Program-made: the position numbers and the translations under genes
The notes under the pieces: generated by a model
Told to the model about the DNA's origin: nothing
The model's input: only the letters and a program-made list of their open reading frames with translations
Database searches by the model: none
Assembly (NCBI GenBank): GCA_963575745.1
Contig: CAUYUJ010014271.1
Span: forward strand, 331,320 to 395,319
Direction of reading: 5' to 3'
Length of the DNA stretch: 64,000 nucleotides
Source: Prorocentrum cordatum
Lineage: Eukaryota; Sar; Dinophyceae; Prorocentrales; Prorocentraceae
In this document: piece by piece, positions 55,021-64,000 of the stretch
How positions within the stretch are numbered: position 1 is the first letter of the stretch
Layout of the letters: each line of letters begins with the position of its first letter

Positions 55021-55611
55021 AGTGATGGAGCGCATTGTGGTCGCTCGCAGGCCGCTGCGGTGCCCGCAGGCATCCCGCCGGTGCTCCCAGGTTTTGCTTG
55101 CGTGGTCGAATCGTATACCACTGGTGTGTTCGCACGCACGCCGTAGTTCTCGCGCGCAAGCTATGGCGATCGCAACTCAGCCCGCCCCGACGCGCCGCGC
55201 CCCACCCAAGCGCTACCTTTACCCAGGGCCCCAAGCCCCCACCCCGGGTGACGACCATCATTGGGAATAGCACGCAGCTACATGCAGGCGCGCCCGCAGC
55301 TGCCTGCCAGTTTCGCGCGGCGGCTTGGCGGACTGGAAGCGAGGACCCCCCGGCCACGCGACAGTTGGGACTGAGTAAGGCAACCAATTGTACAGTTACT
55401 ATTTGAATGATAATTAAAGTTGAAGAAGCACAGAACATATTTGAGTAACAAGAATGAATAAAACGAGTAAATGGACAAAACGAATAAGCGGTGGAAGCAA
55501 TGAACAAAACTTAGAATCGGTGAAAAAGAAACGACGTTGGGGTGATTTTCTGTCCTGGATCGATGTCACAACAGTGTGGAGATACGTGAATCATCCTAGA
55601 AACATGTTTTA
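55021..55611. other. No gene recognised
   Basis: Mixed sequence turning AT-rich at 55380-55560 (TGAATGATAATTAAAGTTGA, AACAAGAATGAATAAAACGA). Nothing recognisable. Confidence 0.5.
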
Positions 55612-55910
55612 AAGAGAATGTGTGAGAATGTGCGCGGCGCTACAGCGAGAGCCACATTTTGCAAACGGCCCTCTCTCAATCTGTGCAAATCTTGTAAACA
55701 GTTCAAAAGGAGTGTGAGCGGTGTTAAGGCGAGAGCCACCCTTTGAAAGCCACCCGCCCCCCATATGTGAAAGTGTTGTCAATTTGTGAATTTCCGGGTC
55801 ATAAGTGGTGAGGAAGGTTCGAGCGAAACGCCCAGACCGCCCTAAGAACTGGCCTCGGGGCGAGGGAGGGAGACATGATTAGTAAGTAGAAGGAATGGAT
55901 GAGGATGATG
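55612..55910. repeat. 82-bp repeat module, copy 1
   Basis: Two degenerate units (GAATGTGCGCGGCGCTACAG, then GAGTGTGAGCGGTGTTAAGG, each followed by GCGAGAGCCAC and TTTG) lead into GGGTCATAAGTGGTGAGGAA, CCGCCCTAAGAACTGGCCTC and AGAAGGAATGGATGAGG. Confidence 0.85.
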
Positions 55911-56030
55911 AGGAGGAGGATGAGGAGGATGAGGAGGAGGAGGAGAGGGAGGAGAAGAGGGGAGAAAAGCAGACGGATGATGATGATGATGATGATGATG
56001 AGGAGGAGGAGGAGGACCAGTGTAAACCCA
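55895..56030. repeat. GAT/GAG microsatellite
   Basis: GATGAGGATGATGAGGAGG passes into GAGGAGG, and GATGAT at about 55976-56001. It follows copy 1 of the 82-bp module. Confidence 0.9.
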
Positions 56031-56340
56031 AGAGGCATCAACGAGGTTGGAATAGACCCTCCCTCCAAGCTCCCTCTTCATAGTCTTTTTACTGAAGGAA
56101 CTGCCTCGTTGGAAGGCAACTGTTTGAAGACCCTGAAGCATGCAAAAACATGTTTCTCGGGATCCCAACGCCACGGATCAATATGACTGTTGCGTCTTGA
56201 CAATCCTGGATCGTGCCAAAACGCCATTCCGGGGACTTGGACACCGCGAGTCAGCATGACCTGTGCACCTCATAAGCCAGAACCCGTCCAAAACATCATA
56301 TCTGGTACGTTGGTCATGGGAACTGGTGAATCTCTTGTAA

Positions 56341-56790
56341 TTTGTTTAAACGAATGTGCGCGGCGCTAAAGCGAAAACCACATGCTGAAAAGGAACCACC
56401 CTCAACCCGTCAAGCTCTTGCAACGTTTTAAAACGAATGTGCGCGGCGCTATGGCGAGAACCATATTTTGAAAATGAACCACCTTCAGTCCGTGAAGCTC
56501 TTGCTAAGTTTACAACGAATGTGCGCGGCGCTAGGGCGAGAACCACACCTTGAAAACGACAAGCCCTCAATCCGCGAAGCTCTTGCAATGTTTAAAACGA
56601 ATGTGCGCGGCGCTCAAGCGATAACCACATTTTGAAAACCACCCGCCCTCAATCCGTGAAACTGTTGTCATGTTTGAAGCTCCAGGGTCGTAAATGGTGC
56701 GGAATTCTCAGGCGAAGCGCCCGGACCGCCCTAAAAACAGGCCTCGGGGTGCGACAGGGAGAAGTTATTTATAAGGAGAAGGAATGGAGG
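56341..56790. repeat. 82-bp tandem repeats and 3' module, copy 2
   Basis: Four units about 80 bp apart, each with AACGAATGTGCGCGGCGCTA, AGAACCACATTTTGAAAA, then CCTCAATCCGTGAAGCTCTTG. They lead into GGGTCGTAAATGGTGCGGAA, CCGCCCTAAAAACAGGCCTC and AGAAGGAATGGAGGAGG, matching copy 1 in the same order. Confidence 0.88.
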
Positions 56791-57808
56791 AGGACGGGGA
56801 GGGGGAGGAGGATCAGGAGGACGAGGAGGGCTGACGACGGAAGCAACGGCGGCACCGCGACGGCGGAGGCTCCTCTTCCTCCCGTTGTTGCTGCTGGAAT
56901 TCTGCTTGATGCTCCAGCTGCTCCTGGTGGCCCTCCATTTTCCCTCCTCTCTCGGCCTTCTCGTGCAAGTCCCCGAGCCTTTACGCTGCAGGCTTTCCTC
57001 TCTAGGGCATGGGCTGCCTGAGCTCGGCGGGTCGCTTGAAGAGTTGGACCCGCAGAGCCACGGCTCGGACAAAGCGCAGCGAGTCTCTCCCCCATGCGTC
57101 TATCATTGCTTCCCACATTGTGCTGGTCCTCCCCCCTCTGTCCTCCCTCCTCCCTCCCCCTGCCTCCTCTCCTCCGAATCCCAAAACGGCGCCAACAGCG
57201 AACGCGCTCGGGCCTCCGGGTCGATTCCAGAGAGCTGGCTCGACACCAAGCTCGGCACATGAGCTCCGGGATGAACCGCCTGCCCCCTTCAGATGCGCGA
57301 GTGTTCCCCCTCCTCCCCCTCCTCCCCCTCCACCCCGCACCCCGCTGTAGGCTCACGAGCTGCTCTCCCGACGCCTCCTCTGAGGCGAAGACAGGGTGAG
57401 GACATCTTCGGATGAGGGCAAATTCGGGAATCTCTGCAAGCTGGCGGGTCTGGAAGATGTATCGGGCGCAGCGGCCATTCCAGAACGCTCTGATCGCGTT
57501 CTAGACTGCTCTGGAACAATTTATCGTCATCCTGGGCCTGGCTGCTTTCTCCACGAAGACGACCACAGCTGCTATGGAACACGAAGGCTAAAACTGGTCG
57601 CGGGGCACGCATCACACGACATCCGCGGCGGGACATACCGCAAATGCAGACGTGCCGCGCGATGCTCTACTCTCGGCGCGGAAAAAGGGGCAATGCGGCG
57701 CTGGCCTGTGGATGGAGCAATGGGCCAGGCGTGGCGAGGCAAGACACGCTCTTTGCCCGAAGCAACGTGCAGTTCACCTAGGAGAAGTCAACTACACACA
57801 AATGAACT
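56791..57808. other. No gene recognised
   Basis: GC-rich, with a CCTCCTCCCCCTCC run near 57310. Frames on both strands are compositionally biased and lack motifs. Confidence 0.5.
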
Positions 57809-57853
57809 TTCGGAGGTCCGCGCGGCCGTCTTGAATCCGCGCGAACCTCCGAA
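57809..57853. repeat. 17-bp hairpin
   Basis: TTCGGAGGTCCGCGCGG and CCGCGCGAACCTCCGAA pair at 16 of 17 positions around an 11-nt loop. CGGAGGTCCGCGCGG also forms the inner arm of the foldback at 59178-59363. Confidence 0.85.
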
Positions 57854-58007
57854 TGCTTCTTTATTATTAGAGTCTACAGGCCGTCCATCGCGCATCCAGA
57901 GCTGCAGCCGATGCCAAGGATCACAAGTCTCAGGATGACGCGGCCAGGGGCGCATATGCACTGCGAGTCTGCGCAGACTCGGGCCGGACGAAAGGGATGG
58001 GAGTAAA

Positions 58008-58215
58008 ATCGGGGAGACGTAAGACCCGGGTACGGGGGACTCGGAAATCCCCGACGAGGTCGTCAAAAAAATGACGAGGCCGAGCCTGCATTTTGACGAG
58101 GCCTCCCGCTGCAGACATCCCACGAAACTCCTCCTCGTCAAAATCCGAGGCGCGGTCGTCAAAAAACGATGGCGAACCCGAGTCCTGGCAAACCCCGGTC
58201 TTACGCTCCCCCGAT
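58008..58215. mobile_element. Foldback/MITE-like element (208 bp)
   Basis: ATCGGGGAGACGTAAGACC (58008-58026) is inverted at the right end as ATCGGGGGAGCGTAAGACC, with GGACTCGG further in on both arms. The interior has repeated GACGAGG and GTCGTCAAAAAA words. Confidence 0.78.
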
Positions 58216-58229
58216 AAAAAGGGGGTAGC

Positions 58230-58395
58230 GAATCAAATGTACCCGATTTTCCTGGCGCCTTCAGGGGCCAGACGAGCCAGTGCATCGAGCGGGGAGCCTG
58301 GCGGCGGGGCCGACAGCAGCTGCAGGCGGCAAATCACACAACCCCTGCCTTCCGTGTTCCCCCCCGTTTCGCCCGACCCCAAAGACAATCCCAAA
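58230..58395. repeat. Diverged relative of the 47393 MITE
   Basis: Shares GGCGCC, GGGGCCGACAGCAGCTGCA.GC, CAAAT and CCCCCCCGTTTCGCCCGACC with 47470-47590 in the same order. The left terminal repeat was not found. Confidence 0.6.
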
Positions 58396-58974
58396 CTCTG
58401 ATGATCCGACGTCTTGTGATCTTGGAGGCCTGGAAATTGGCACCAGCACCAACACAGGGGGCTGCCTCCACAGGGGGAAGATGATCCTAGGCTTCGGCGC
58501 CGGTGGTAATCTTTCGGCCACCTTGGAAGCCAGAATATCACCACCACCACCGAGACCGGGATCTTCTTCCCTCGGTGGAGGCACGCCGCCGATCTTGGTA
58601 TTGGTGCCAGCCTCGAGGCCTGCGATAACCTCTGGCCCCTGAACTCTCGACCCTTCCTCGGGGCCGGCCGGCTCGACACCCGGAGTCGGGGATCTTCTGA
58701 CCCGGGTCAATCCAGACCCAGGTCAGCAGGAAACCAAAAACTGCAATGCAAGAACAAAAAACTGCAACGCAGGTCTTCGCAAACCCGGGTCAACCAATAT
58801 GTGCGGCCGCCTCGCGGCCACGAACGGCTCGCTAACCCGGGTCAGCCAGAGGGGATCTTCGCAGAATCCTGCAGGTTCCGGTGCCGTGGCTGACCCCCGT
58901 TTGCATTGACCCCCGTCTCAAGGCTCCCGACGGAACATTCTTGGACGGTCCCGGGTCCCAAACTCGCCCAAACG
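58396..58974. other. No gene; short direct repeats
   Basis: ACCCGGGTCA occurs at about 58698, 58792 and 58840, and AAAAACTGCAA.GCA twice (58736 and 58759). No gene is seen. Confidence 0.6.
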
Positions 58975-59125
58975 AAATGCACGTCGTTTTTGTGCTCGTT
59001 TCTAATTGTTCCTGGCACACTAGTGGCCAGGAAGAGGCCCAGGACAGAACAATTCGAAATGAGAGGATTTTGGCCCCCCAAAATCAAAGAACTCTCGAAG
59101 AATTAGAAATGAACAATGTGTACGT
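58975..59125. repeat. Dispersed repeat with imperfect inverted ends
   Basis: Copy of 36556-36690. TTTCTAATTGTTC near the left end and inverted TTTCTAATTCTTC at the right suggest a short MITE. Confidence 0.65.
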
Positions 59126-59177
59126 CGTTGCTGTTTCCCAGTCGACAGGGGTCGGTGCAGGCCTGAGCTGGATCAGC

Positions 59178-59363
59178 TCTAGGGGAGCGAACAATGACAT
59201 AAACATAAAAACTCGGAGGTCCGCGCGGATTTCTCGGATCCGCGCCGGACTCTCCTCCCTGGCGGCGCCTCCGGCGCCGCCCCCGGCGCGCTCCGCGCGC
59301 CAGGGAGGGGGATCCAGCGCGGATCTCCGAGTTTTTGTGTTTCTGTCATTGTGTCCCCCTAGA
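59178..59363. mobile_element. Foldback element (186 bp) with about 48-nt arms
   Basis: TCTAGGGGAGCGAACAATGAC with ACATAAAAACTCGGAGGTCC on the left is inverted as TCTAGGGGGACACAATGAC with ACACAAAAACTCGGAGATCC on the right. The centre is a GGCGCC-rich second hairpin between TCCCTGGCG and CGCCAGGGA. Confidence 0.85.
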
Positions 59364-61499
59364 ATTGAAGCTCAAGCCTGCCCAGAGCCCTGTCGACTCG
59401 CCCAAATCAACTATGGCGTCCAGACCCGTCCAAACGAACTGTGGCGCTGCTGTTTTCCAGTCGACAGGGGTCGGGCGTTGGCAGAACTGGGTTTAGTGGG
59501 ACCTGGCTTAGTGATCTGTACGGGGGGAGGCCCCCCCCCCCGCCCCGTTCCACTAACCGGAACTGCCGTCACCCGAAAAACACCAGCTACGGCAGACCTG
59601 ATGCTGGTGGTTTGGGCCAATTGAAGGGCTCCAGGGCCCTACTACTAACTGGGTCCCCTTACCTGGGGTCCTGACTATGCCCGAAGGAGTCTGGGCAGGC
59701 CTGAGCTGGATCGGTTCGCGGAATCCGATCCGATGGGACACGGATGGTATCGCGCCCGTATCGGCGCGAAGCATCGGCTCTGCATCGGATCTCGTCTGGG
59801 GTCGCGGACATCCGGCTCGGTCCCTGCAGGCCGCAGGAGGAAGCGGTTCGGCGCCGGCTCGCATCGAACATCGAGCTCGGAATCAGAAGGCGGGGATCGG
59901 ATCGGGTCGAGTCGGATCGTGCGCAACCCCATCTGTAGAGGGCACAAGATCCACCCCGATAACAACCACCCCGACACGCGAAGTCGTTTAGCAAACGCGC
60001 CCAAAGAAGGAATCGAACAGGGCGGGGCTGCTCAAGAAACGCCCAAGGCCGTTTAATAAACAGCAATTGTCTGGTCCGGGTCGTTCTGCCTCCCTTGAAT
60101 CTGGGTCTGCTGCGCTTCGAGCGCAATTCAGTCGAACATTCCACTGTTGGCATCAGCTGAGAGGGCGGCTCCTCGCCTGAGAGTAACGAGCAGTTTGTCG
60201 GATCACACGTGGCATCTGCTCGCTCGTGGCATCGGCCCCGAAAACAAAAGGACTGCGCGAGAAGGAACAAGAGATGAAAACAGCTGGTGTCACACTTAGG
60301 TGCCACCACCGACCCACCAATACCAAAACCCCTTCGTGGCACCGCTGGCGGCCCCCAGCCCCTGGGAGCCCCCCCCCCCAAGCACCACGAATTTCAACCT
60401 CGAAGACAAAGTTCCGCAGTTTTGGTATCGGTGAATTCTAAGCCCTTCCAGGACACTGTCGCGCTGCACTCGTCGAAGCTGGCAGCGGCCTCGCGTCAGG
60501 GGCTCACGCAGAGAACGTCTTTCGCCAAAGTGCGGCACGCGGCAAGGAGGTGTTTCGCCAGGGTGTGCGACCCGCCGGCAGAGGAATATAGAGGACGCAT
60601 GGGGTGGGGCATCGGGTGCGGCGGAGAAACGGGGCCACGAACAGTTGAACAGGAGGAGTAGCGCATCATGGTCTGAGGCATGTGCGGGGGCGGAGGGGGA
60701 GGGGGGTGGGTGGAAAACGGGTGTGTTGCAAGAAAAACCAGAGGAAGTGTGACATCTGGGAGTTTCGTGGCCCTGGCGGTGAAACCGTTCCCTGGTCCCG
60801 CCCCCCCACGAGGCCCACGAGAGGAAGAGGACAGCATTGACACCGCCATGGGCCAGGGCACCTTCGGTAACTGCAGGAGGGAGGAAGCTGGAGGATTGCG
60901 AAGACGAGGATATGCAGTATAAACATACTCTTAAACATACGGTTATCCATGTATTTGTTCAATACAATTTCGACGCCCAGGGAGGCTGGAACTGTCAATC
61001 GTGGCGCTGGTCGCCGCTGGGACCAAGACGGCGAGCACACATCGAACGCAGCCCCTAGGAATCTGCTACGCTCAACCATTCTCTGACTCCCATCAACATG
61101 CTCCTCGTCGGCAATTCCAAGATGCTCAATTTCGGCACAGCAGGGACATATACTCGATAGGCTGAGCAATGTCTTGCGCCATCCATTGTTTGAGTCACCA
61201 ATGGATTGTGCCATGAATTGCGCACGCGGTGGCCGATCTTACTCGACGCGGAGATCCCCACATGTGAATATCATATTCCCGGCGCGTCTTTTTAAGGCTG
61301 TCGGTCTTTGAACCTGGGCGCGAAAGCGAAAATCGCGGAAACAGCGGGGGCCGACAGGGACGGCGACGACTGCGACGATTTCAGTAACGCCCTCCTCCTT
61401 GGAATAATATTTGGGAGAGACGAGGGAAGCACGAGTGGAAGAGCGAAGGGGGAAGTCCGCTAGCAATGCTCACTGCGGAAGCTCAAGCATGTGCACCCG
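59364..61499. other. No gene recognised
   Basis: Contains CAGTCGACAGGGGTCGG at 59456 (also at 59137), GGCAGGCCTGAGCTGGATC at 59694 (also near 59157), an ATCGG-word-rich stretch (59720-59930) and mixed sequence. Short frames do not resemble proteins. Confidence 0.5.
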
Positions 61500-63974
61500 A
61501 CGAAAAAAGGAAAAACATGTGGCTCATTTCGCAGTCGGCGAGCCGCTGGGATTTGCCGTCGGACGAGGCCGTCTGCACTTGGCATCGGCAATCCGAATGG
61601 CTTTCCCCGCCTTCGCCCTCTTCGGCTTCTCAAAGCGTTTGGGGGCCGCCTTCACTGCCTCCGGCGGACCTCTTTCCAGCGGCGAGCGAGGCGGCAATCG
61701 CGCCGGGAGCGCGTCCGCCGTCTGGGTGGCCCGAGAGATCATCGCGTCAAGGTTCAGCCGCCATGCGTCGTCGTCAGCACCGCGTTGCTCCTGGGGCCCC
61801 CAGCGCGGGCAATCGATGGCCACTGCGCCGCGCGTCGTCCGCCCCTCTGGGGCTGTCGTCGCCTGGTAGCTTGGGGCCGAAGCGCGTCGCGCTGCGCGCC
61901 ACGGACGGCGCCTCCCAGGCGACTATGGTCTCCATCAGAGTCACGCAAAACAGGCCGCGGACAATCTTCTCCGTTGCTTGCGTGGGCCATGAAATCGCTC
62001 CACGTGGGCGCCTGCTTGAAGTCGTTGACCTGCAACCAGATGCCCGTCTGGGCACGGCGCGGCCAAAAGATCTCGCCCTGGCGCGCGTTGTTGCAGTGCC
62101 TCTTCTCGCCCGGGTGGAGCGCGAAAACCACGAATGTGGCCCGCTGCTCCTGGGCAAAGCCGCACATTTACTTGAATTTGCTGGCCAAGCGATATCGCAT
62201 TCCCACCCGGGCGGGGGTCGCGCTGCGCATCTGACCTGTCCGGTAGATATTGACCAGAATCTCAGCATCCTGGAGTACACCGCCGTGTTCTCGACGGGGA
62301 TGATCTGGCACTCGTCGGCGGCCCGCTGAGAGACCAGCGGCGCGCCGAGCGCGCGGGCTTCGCGCCGCGCCCTGGTGATCCAGCGCACGAGAGGTTCCCA
62401 GTGCATGGCCAGGCCGCTGCCCTCGAGGAAGTCCAGTTGCGGGCGCCGCGGGCCCAGCTCAGGGCGCGCGTCGGGGCAACTTTCCACGGCAAACGTCGCC
62501 TCGAGCGGCTACCGACTGGGGTCAAGGATCCGGTTGCCCTGGCGCATGCGCCCCAAGAGTTCGACGAGGGGATCGCCAGGCACAAGGCGCTTGGCCCCCG
62601 GGAGCTCGTTGGAGCAGGTGATCCTCTTGACAAGCCTGGAAGGATTCAGAATGTTTCGAATAGGCGGCTCTTTGGGCGCGCAGATGCCGCTCGCGCCCAA
62701 GGCTGAGCTGCGCAGTCGGTGTCAACAGCAGGAAGTCGCCCAGGTGGATGACGATAGGGCGCCTGCTAAATCTGCACTTTTTCCTCTTGTAGGAACTCTC
62801 CGCAGCCGCGTGGGTATTCATGCGCCCGCACATGGCGCGAAAATCCGTTATAGTTGGTGGCGAACGCCGTGCCCGACCTCTTCGACGACGAAGGCCCTCG
62901 CGTTTCTCCACCGCTCATGGAGAGCCTCCGCCTTTTCGCCTGGGCGAACCTTCGCGTTGACCATATCCTGGGCACGGGTGCTTGCAGCTATGTGCAAAGA
63001 CCGCGGTTTCCACTCGTCGGCAGAAATGTTCTTCGCCTGCGCTTTGCAAGGCGCCACACCAACATCGATGGGGACTCGGGCGTCTCGCTGGGTCAGATGT
63101 ATTCCACCGCCTTGAACCACGTGTCTTGCCAGTGCCCTCAGCGCCGAAGACAAGCATGTGGGGTGCCCCCCCGCTGCTCGGGCGGAAGCCTCTCCTCCTC
63201 GCCCCGCGCTTTGTCCCTCCGCGAACATCGCAATGAAGAGCATCTGTCGCCGAGTCAGCCGCTTGTCTGCGGGCAGCTGGTATATGAGATGCTCGACGAA
63301 ATCAACCAGTGTCTTGAAGTCGCCGTCTTTGGCAAATGAAGACGCCAGCGGCTGGTTGCCTCTGCGTCTGCGCGTTGGTCGCGCCGTTCCTGCCATCTGG
63401 TTTTCCCCTACGTTGACGTCGAACGCTTCTTCCTGAGCTTGCTCCACTGCGATCTTGTCTTCCACCGGCGCATCCCTGAATATCGAAAAACTGCACCACA
63501 GGCAGGCGCCGTCCTCCCTGCACCTCTTCACCCCGTCATCGCTCTCATCCACGTCTGTCGTGTCGCTCATGAAAGGGGAGCGCCAACAGGTCTGTCAGGA
63601 ACGACGACGGGCGGGGTTTTTGCTTCTAGACCAGAATGTCCCGCATCTCGTCCTCGTCAAAAGAGTCCCGAAATGGTGGGAACACCTCGGTCACCGTTTG
63701 AAGCGCCTGGGGGCCGCCGCCGTCTAGCTTTTCTCAGGGTTGCCGGAGCCTCCCGTTGTAGTTCGGATTTGCGGCTGTCGCTCGCGCCCGTGCTAATACC
63801 AGGCCCGCCAGGTTGGCCTGGATTCCCTGTGCGATTATGGCTCCATATTGAAGAACGGTGGCGCGAGGCCTCTCCTTTTCTGGATCTACGGCGGCTTGGG
63901 ATGCGGGGCCCATGCCCGTCGAGCATCCAAACAGACAAGTCTGGGGGGCCAAAGCGAGAAAACCCCTGGTACAT
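61500..63974 (-). pseudogene. PIF1-like DNA helicase, frameshifted and running off the window edge
   Basis: The minus-strand frames, in order, show QYGAIIAQGIQANLAGLVLA (about 63840), TLVDFVEHLIYQLPADKRLT (about 63280), Walker A MLVFGAEGTGKT (about 63150), a Walker B-like RWRNARAFVVEEVGHG (about 62900), motif III IVIHLGDFLLLTPTAQL (about 62750), then ELPGAKRLVPGDPLVELLGR and MRQGNRI (about 62600), and LAMHWEPLVRWITRARREAR (about 62400). PIF1 helicases unwind DNA 5' to 3' in nucleus and organelles; the spacing and motif wording fit the expanded dinoflagellate set I recall. At least four frame changes plus stops make this copy dead. The C-terminal part (about 62170-61760) is poorly defined. No Helitron Rep domain was seen, but the upstream end is outside the window. 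Confidence 0.7.
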
Positions 63975-64000
63975 CCTCCAATCTGAGCGCGACTCCTGGT

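Noticed and set aside
58202-58225. CGCTCCCCCGATAAAAAGGGGGTAGCG as a rho-independent terminator
   Set aside because: The genome is eukaryotic and the stem is mostly the end of the adjacent foldback element; no bacterial operon is present.

Overview
The window reads as nuclear DNA of a dinoflagellate-like protist and is almost entirely mobile and repetitive DNA. This is inferred from several signs: GC-rich sequence with very long GGA/TCC tracts; LINE and copia proteins whose reading frames and C-terminal zinc fingers I recognise from dinoflagellate transcripts and genomes; short introns bounded by AG|G, one with a GA donor; a PIF1-like helicase pseudogene; and a weak relic of the dinoflagellate spliced leader inside an LTR. 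The species cannot be fixed from sequence alone. No rRNA, tRNA, CRISPR or bacterial operon features were seen.

The core of the window is a three-level nest (7.3-35.1 kb). The outer element is copia-2 (+ strand), with LTRs at 7345-7562 and 34794-35132 and a polypurine tract just before the 3' LTR. It is interrupted at about 11.54 kb by copia-1 (- strand, about 11.55-34.41 kb, LTRs at both ends). The integrase frame of copia-1 is in turn split at 14561/29437 by a 14,873-bp DNA transposon (14563-29435). That transposon has 11-bp terminal inverted repeats beginning CCCTGAGGTCC, paired subterminal hairpins and a TA target duplication. Removing it brings the two halves of the copia integrase back into one reading frame, at the cost of one TAG codon. 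The transposon carries four same-strand, intron-containing genes: A (14986-17808, acidic KRPAA-rich protein), B (18571-21839, protein with two ubiquitin-interacting-like motifs), C (23074-25555, a DDE-like transposase of about 688 residues with two introns) and D (about 25560-26908, a protein with a SAM-methyltransferase-like motif). I take this to be the exciting system in the window: a large multigene autonomous transposon, caught with identifiable ends and an interpretable insertion site.

Left flank (1-7.3 kb): a decayed minus-strand LINE (about 0.14-2.8 kb), a TCC microsatellite, a 90-bp minisatellite (3.0-4.8 kb), then GC-rich DNA with CAG, GT and GGA tracts. Right of the nest (35-47 kb): a 229-bp direct repeat, opposed CCT/AGG tracts, a short minus-strand gene of an unnamed family (38.2-38.9 kb), a well preserved minus-strand LINE with endonuclease, reverse transcriptase and zinc fingers (39-43 kb), and a second LINE derivative holding endonuclease and RNase H but no visible reverse transcriptase (43.6-46.9 kb).

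Right end (47-64 kb): mostly non-coding. It holds several foldback or MITE-like elements (47.4, 48.1, 57.8, 58.0 and 59.2 kb), a second array of the same 90-bp minisatellite (52.0-53.1 kb), a duplicated module with 82-bp tandem repeats (55.6-56.8 kb) and, at the edge, a frameshifted minus-strand PIF1-like helicase pseudogene (61.5-64 kb). Apart from the transposon genes and the 38.2-kb gene, essentially every recognisable coding region is broken by stops or frameshifts.
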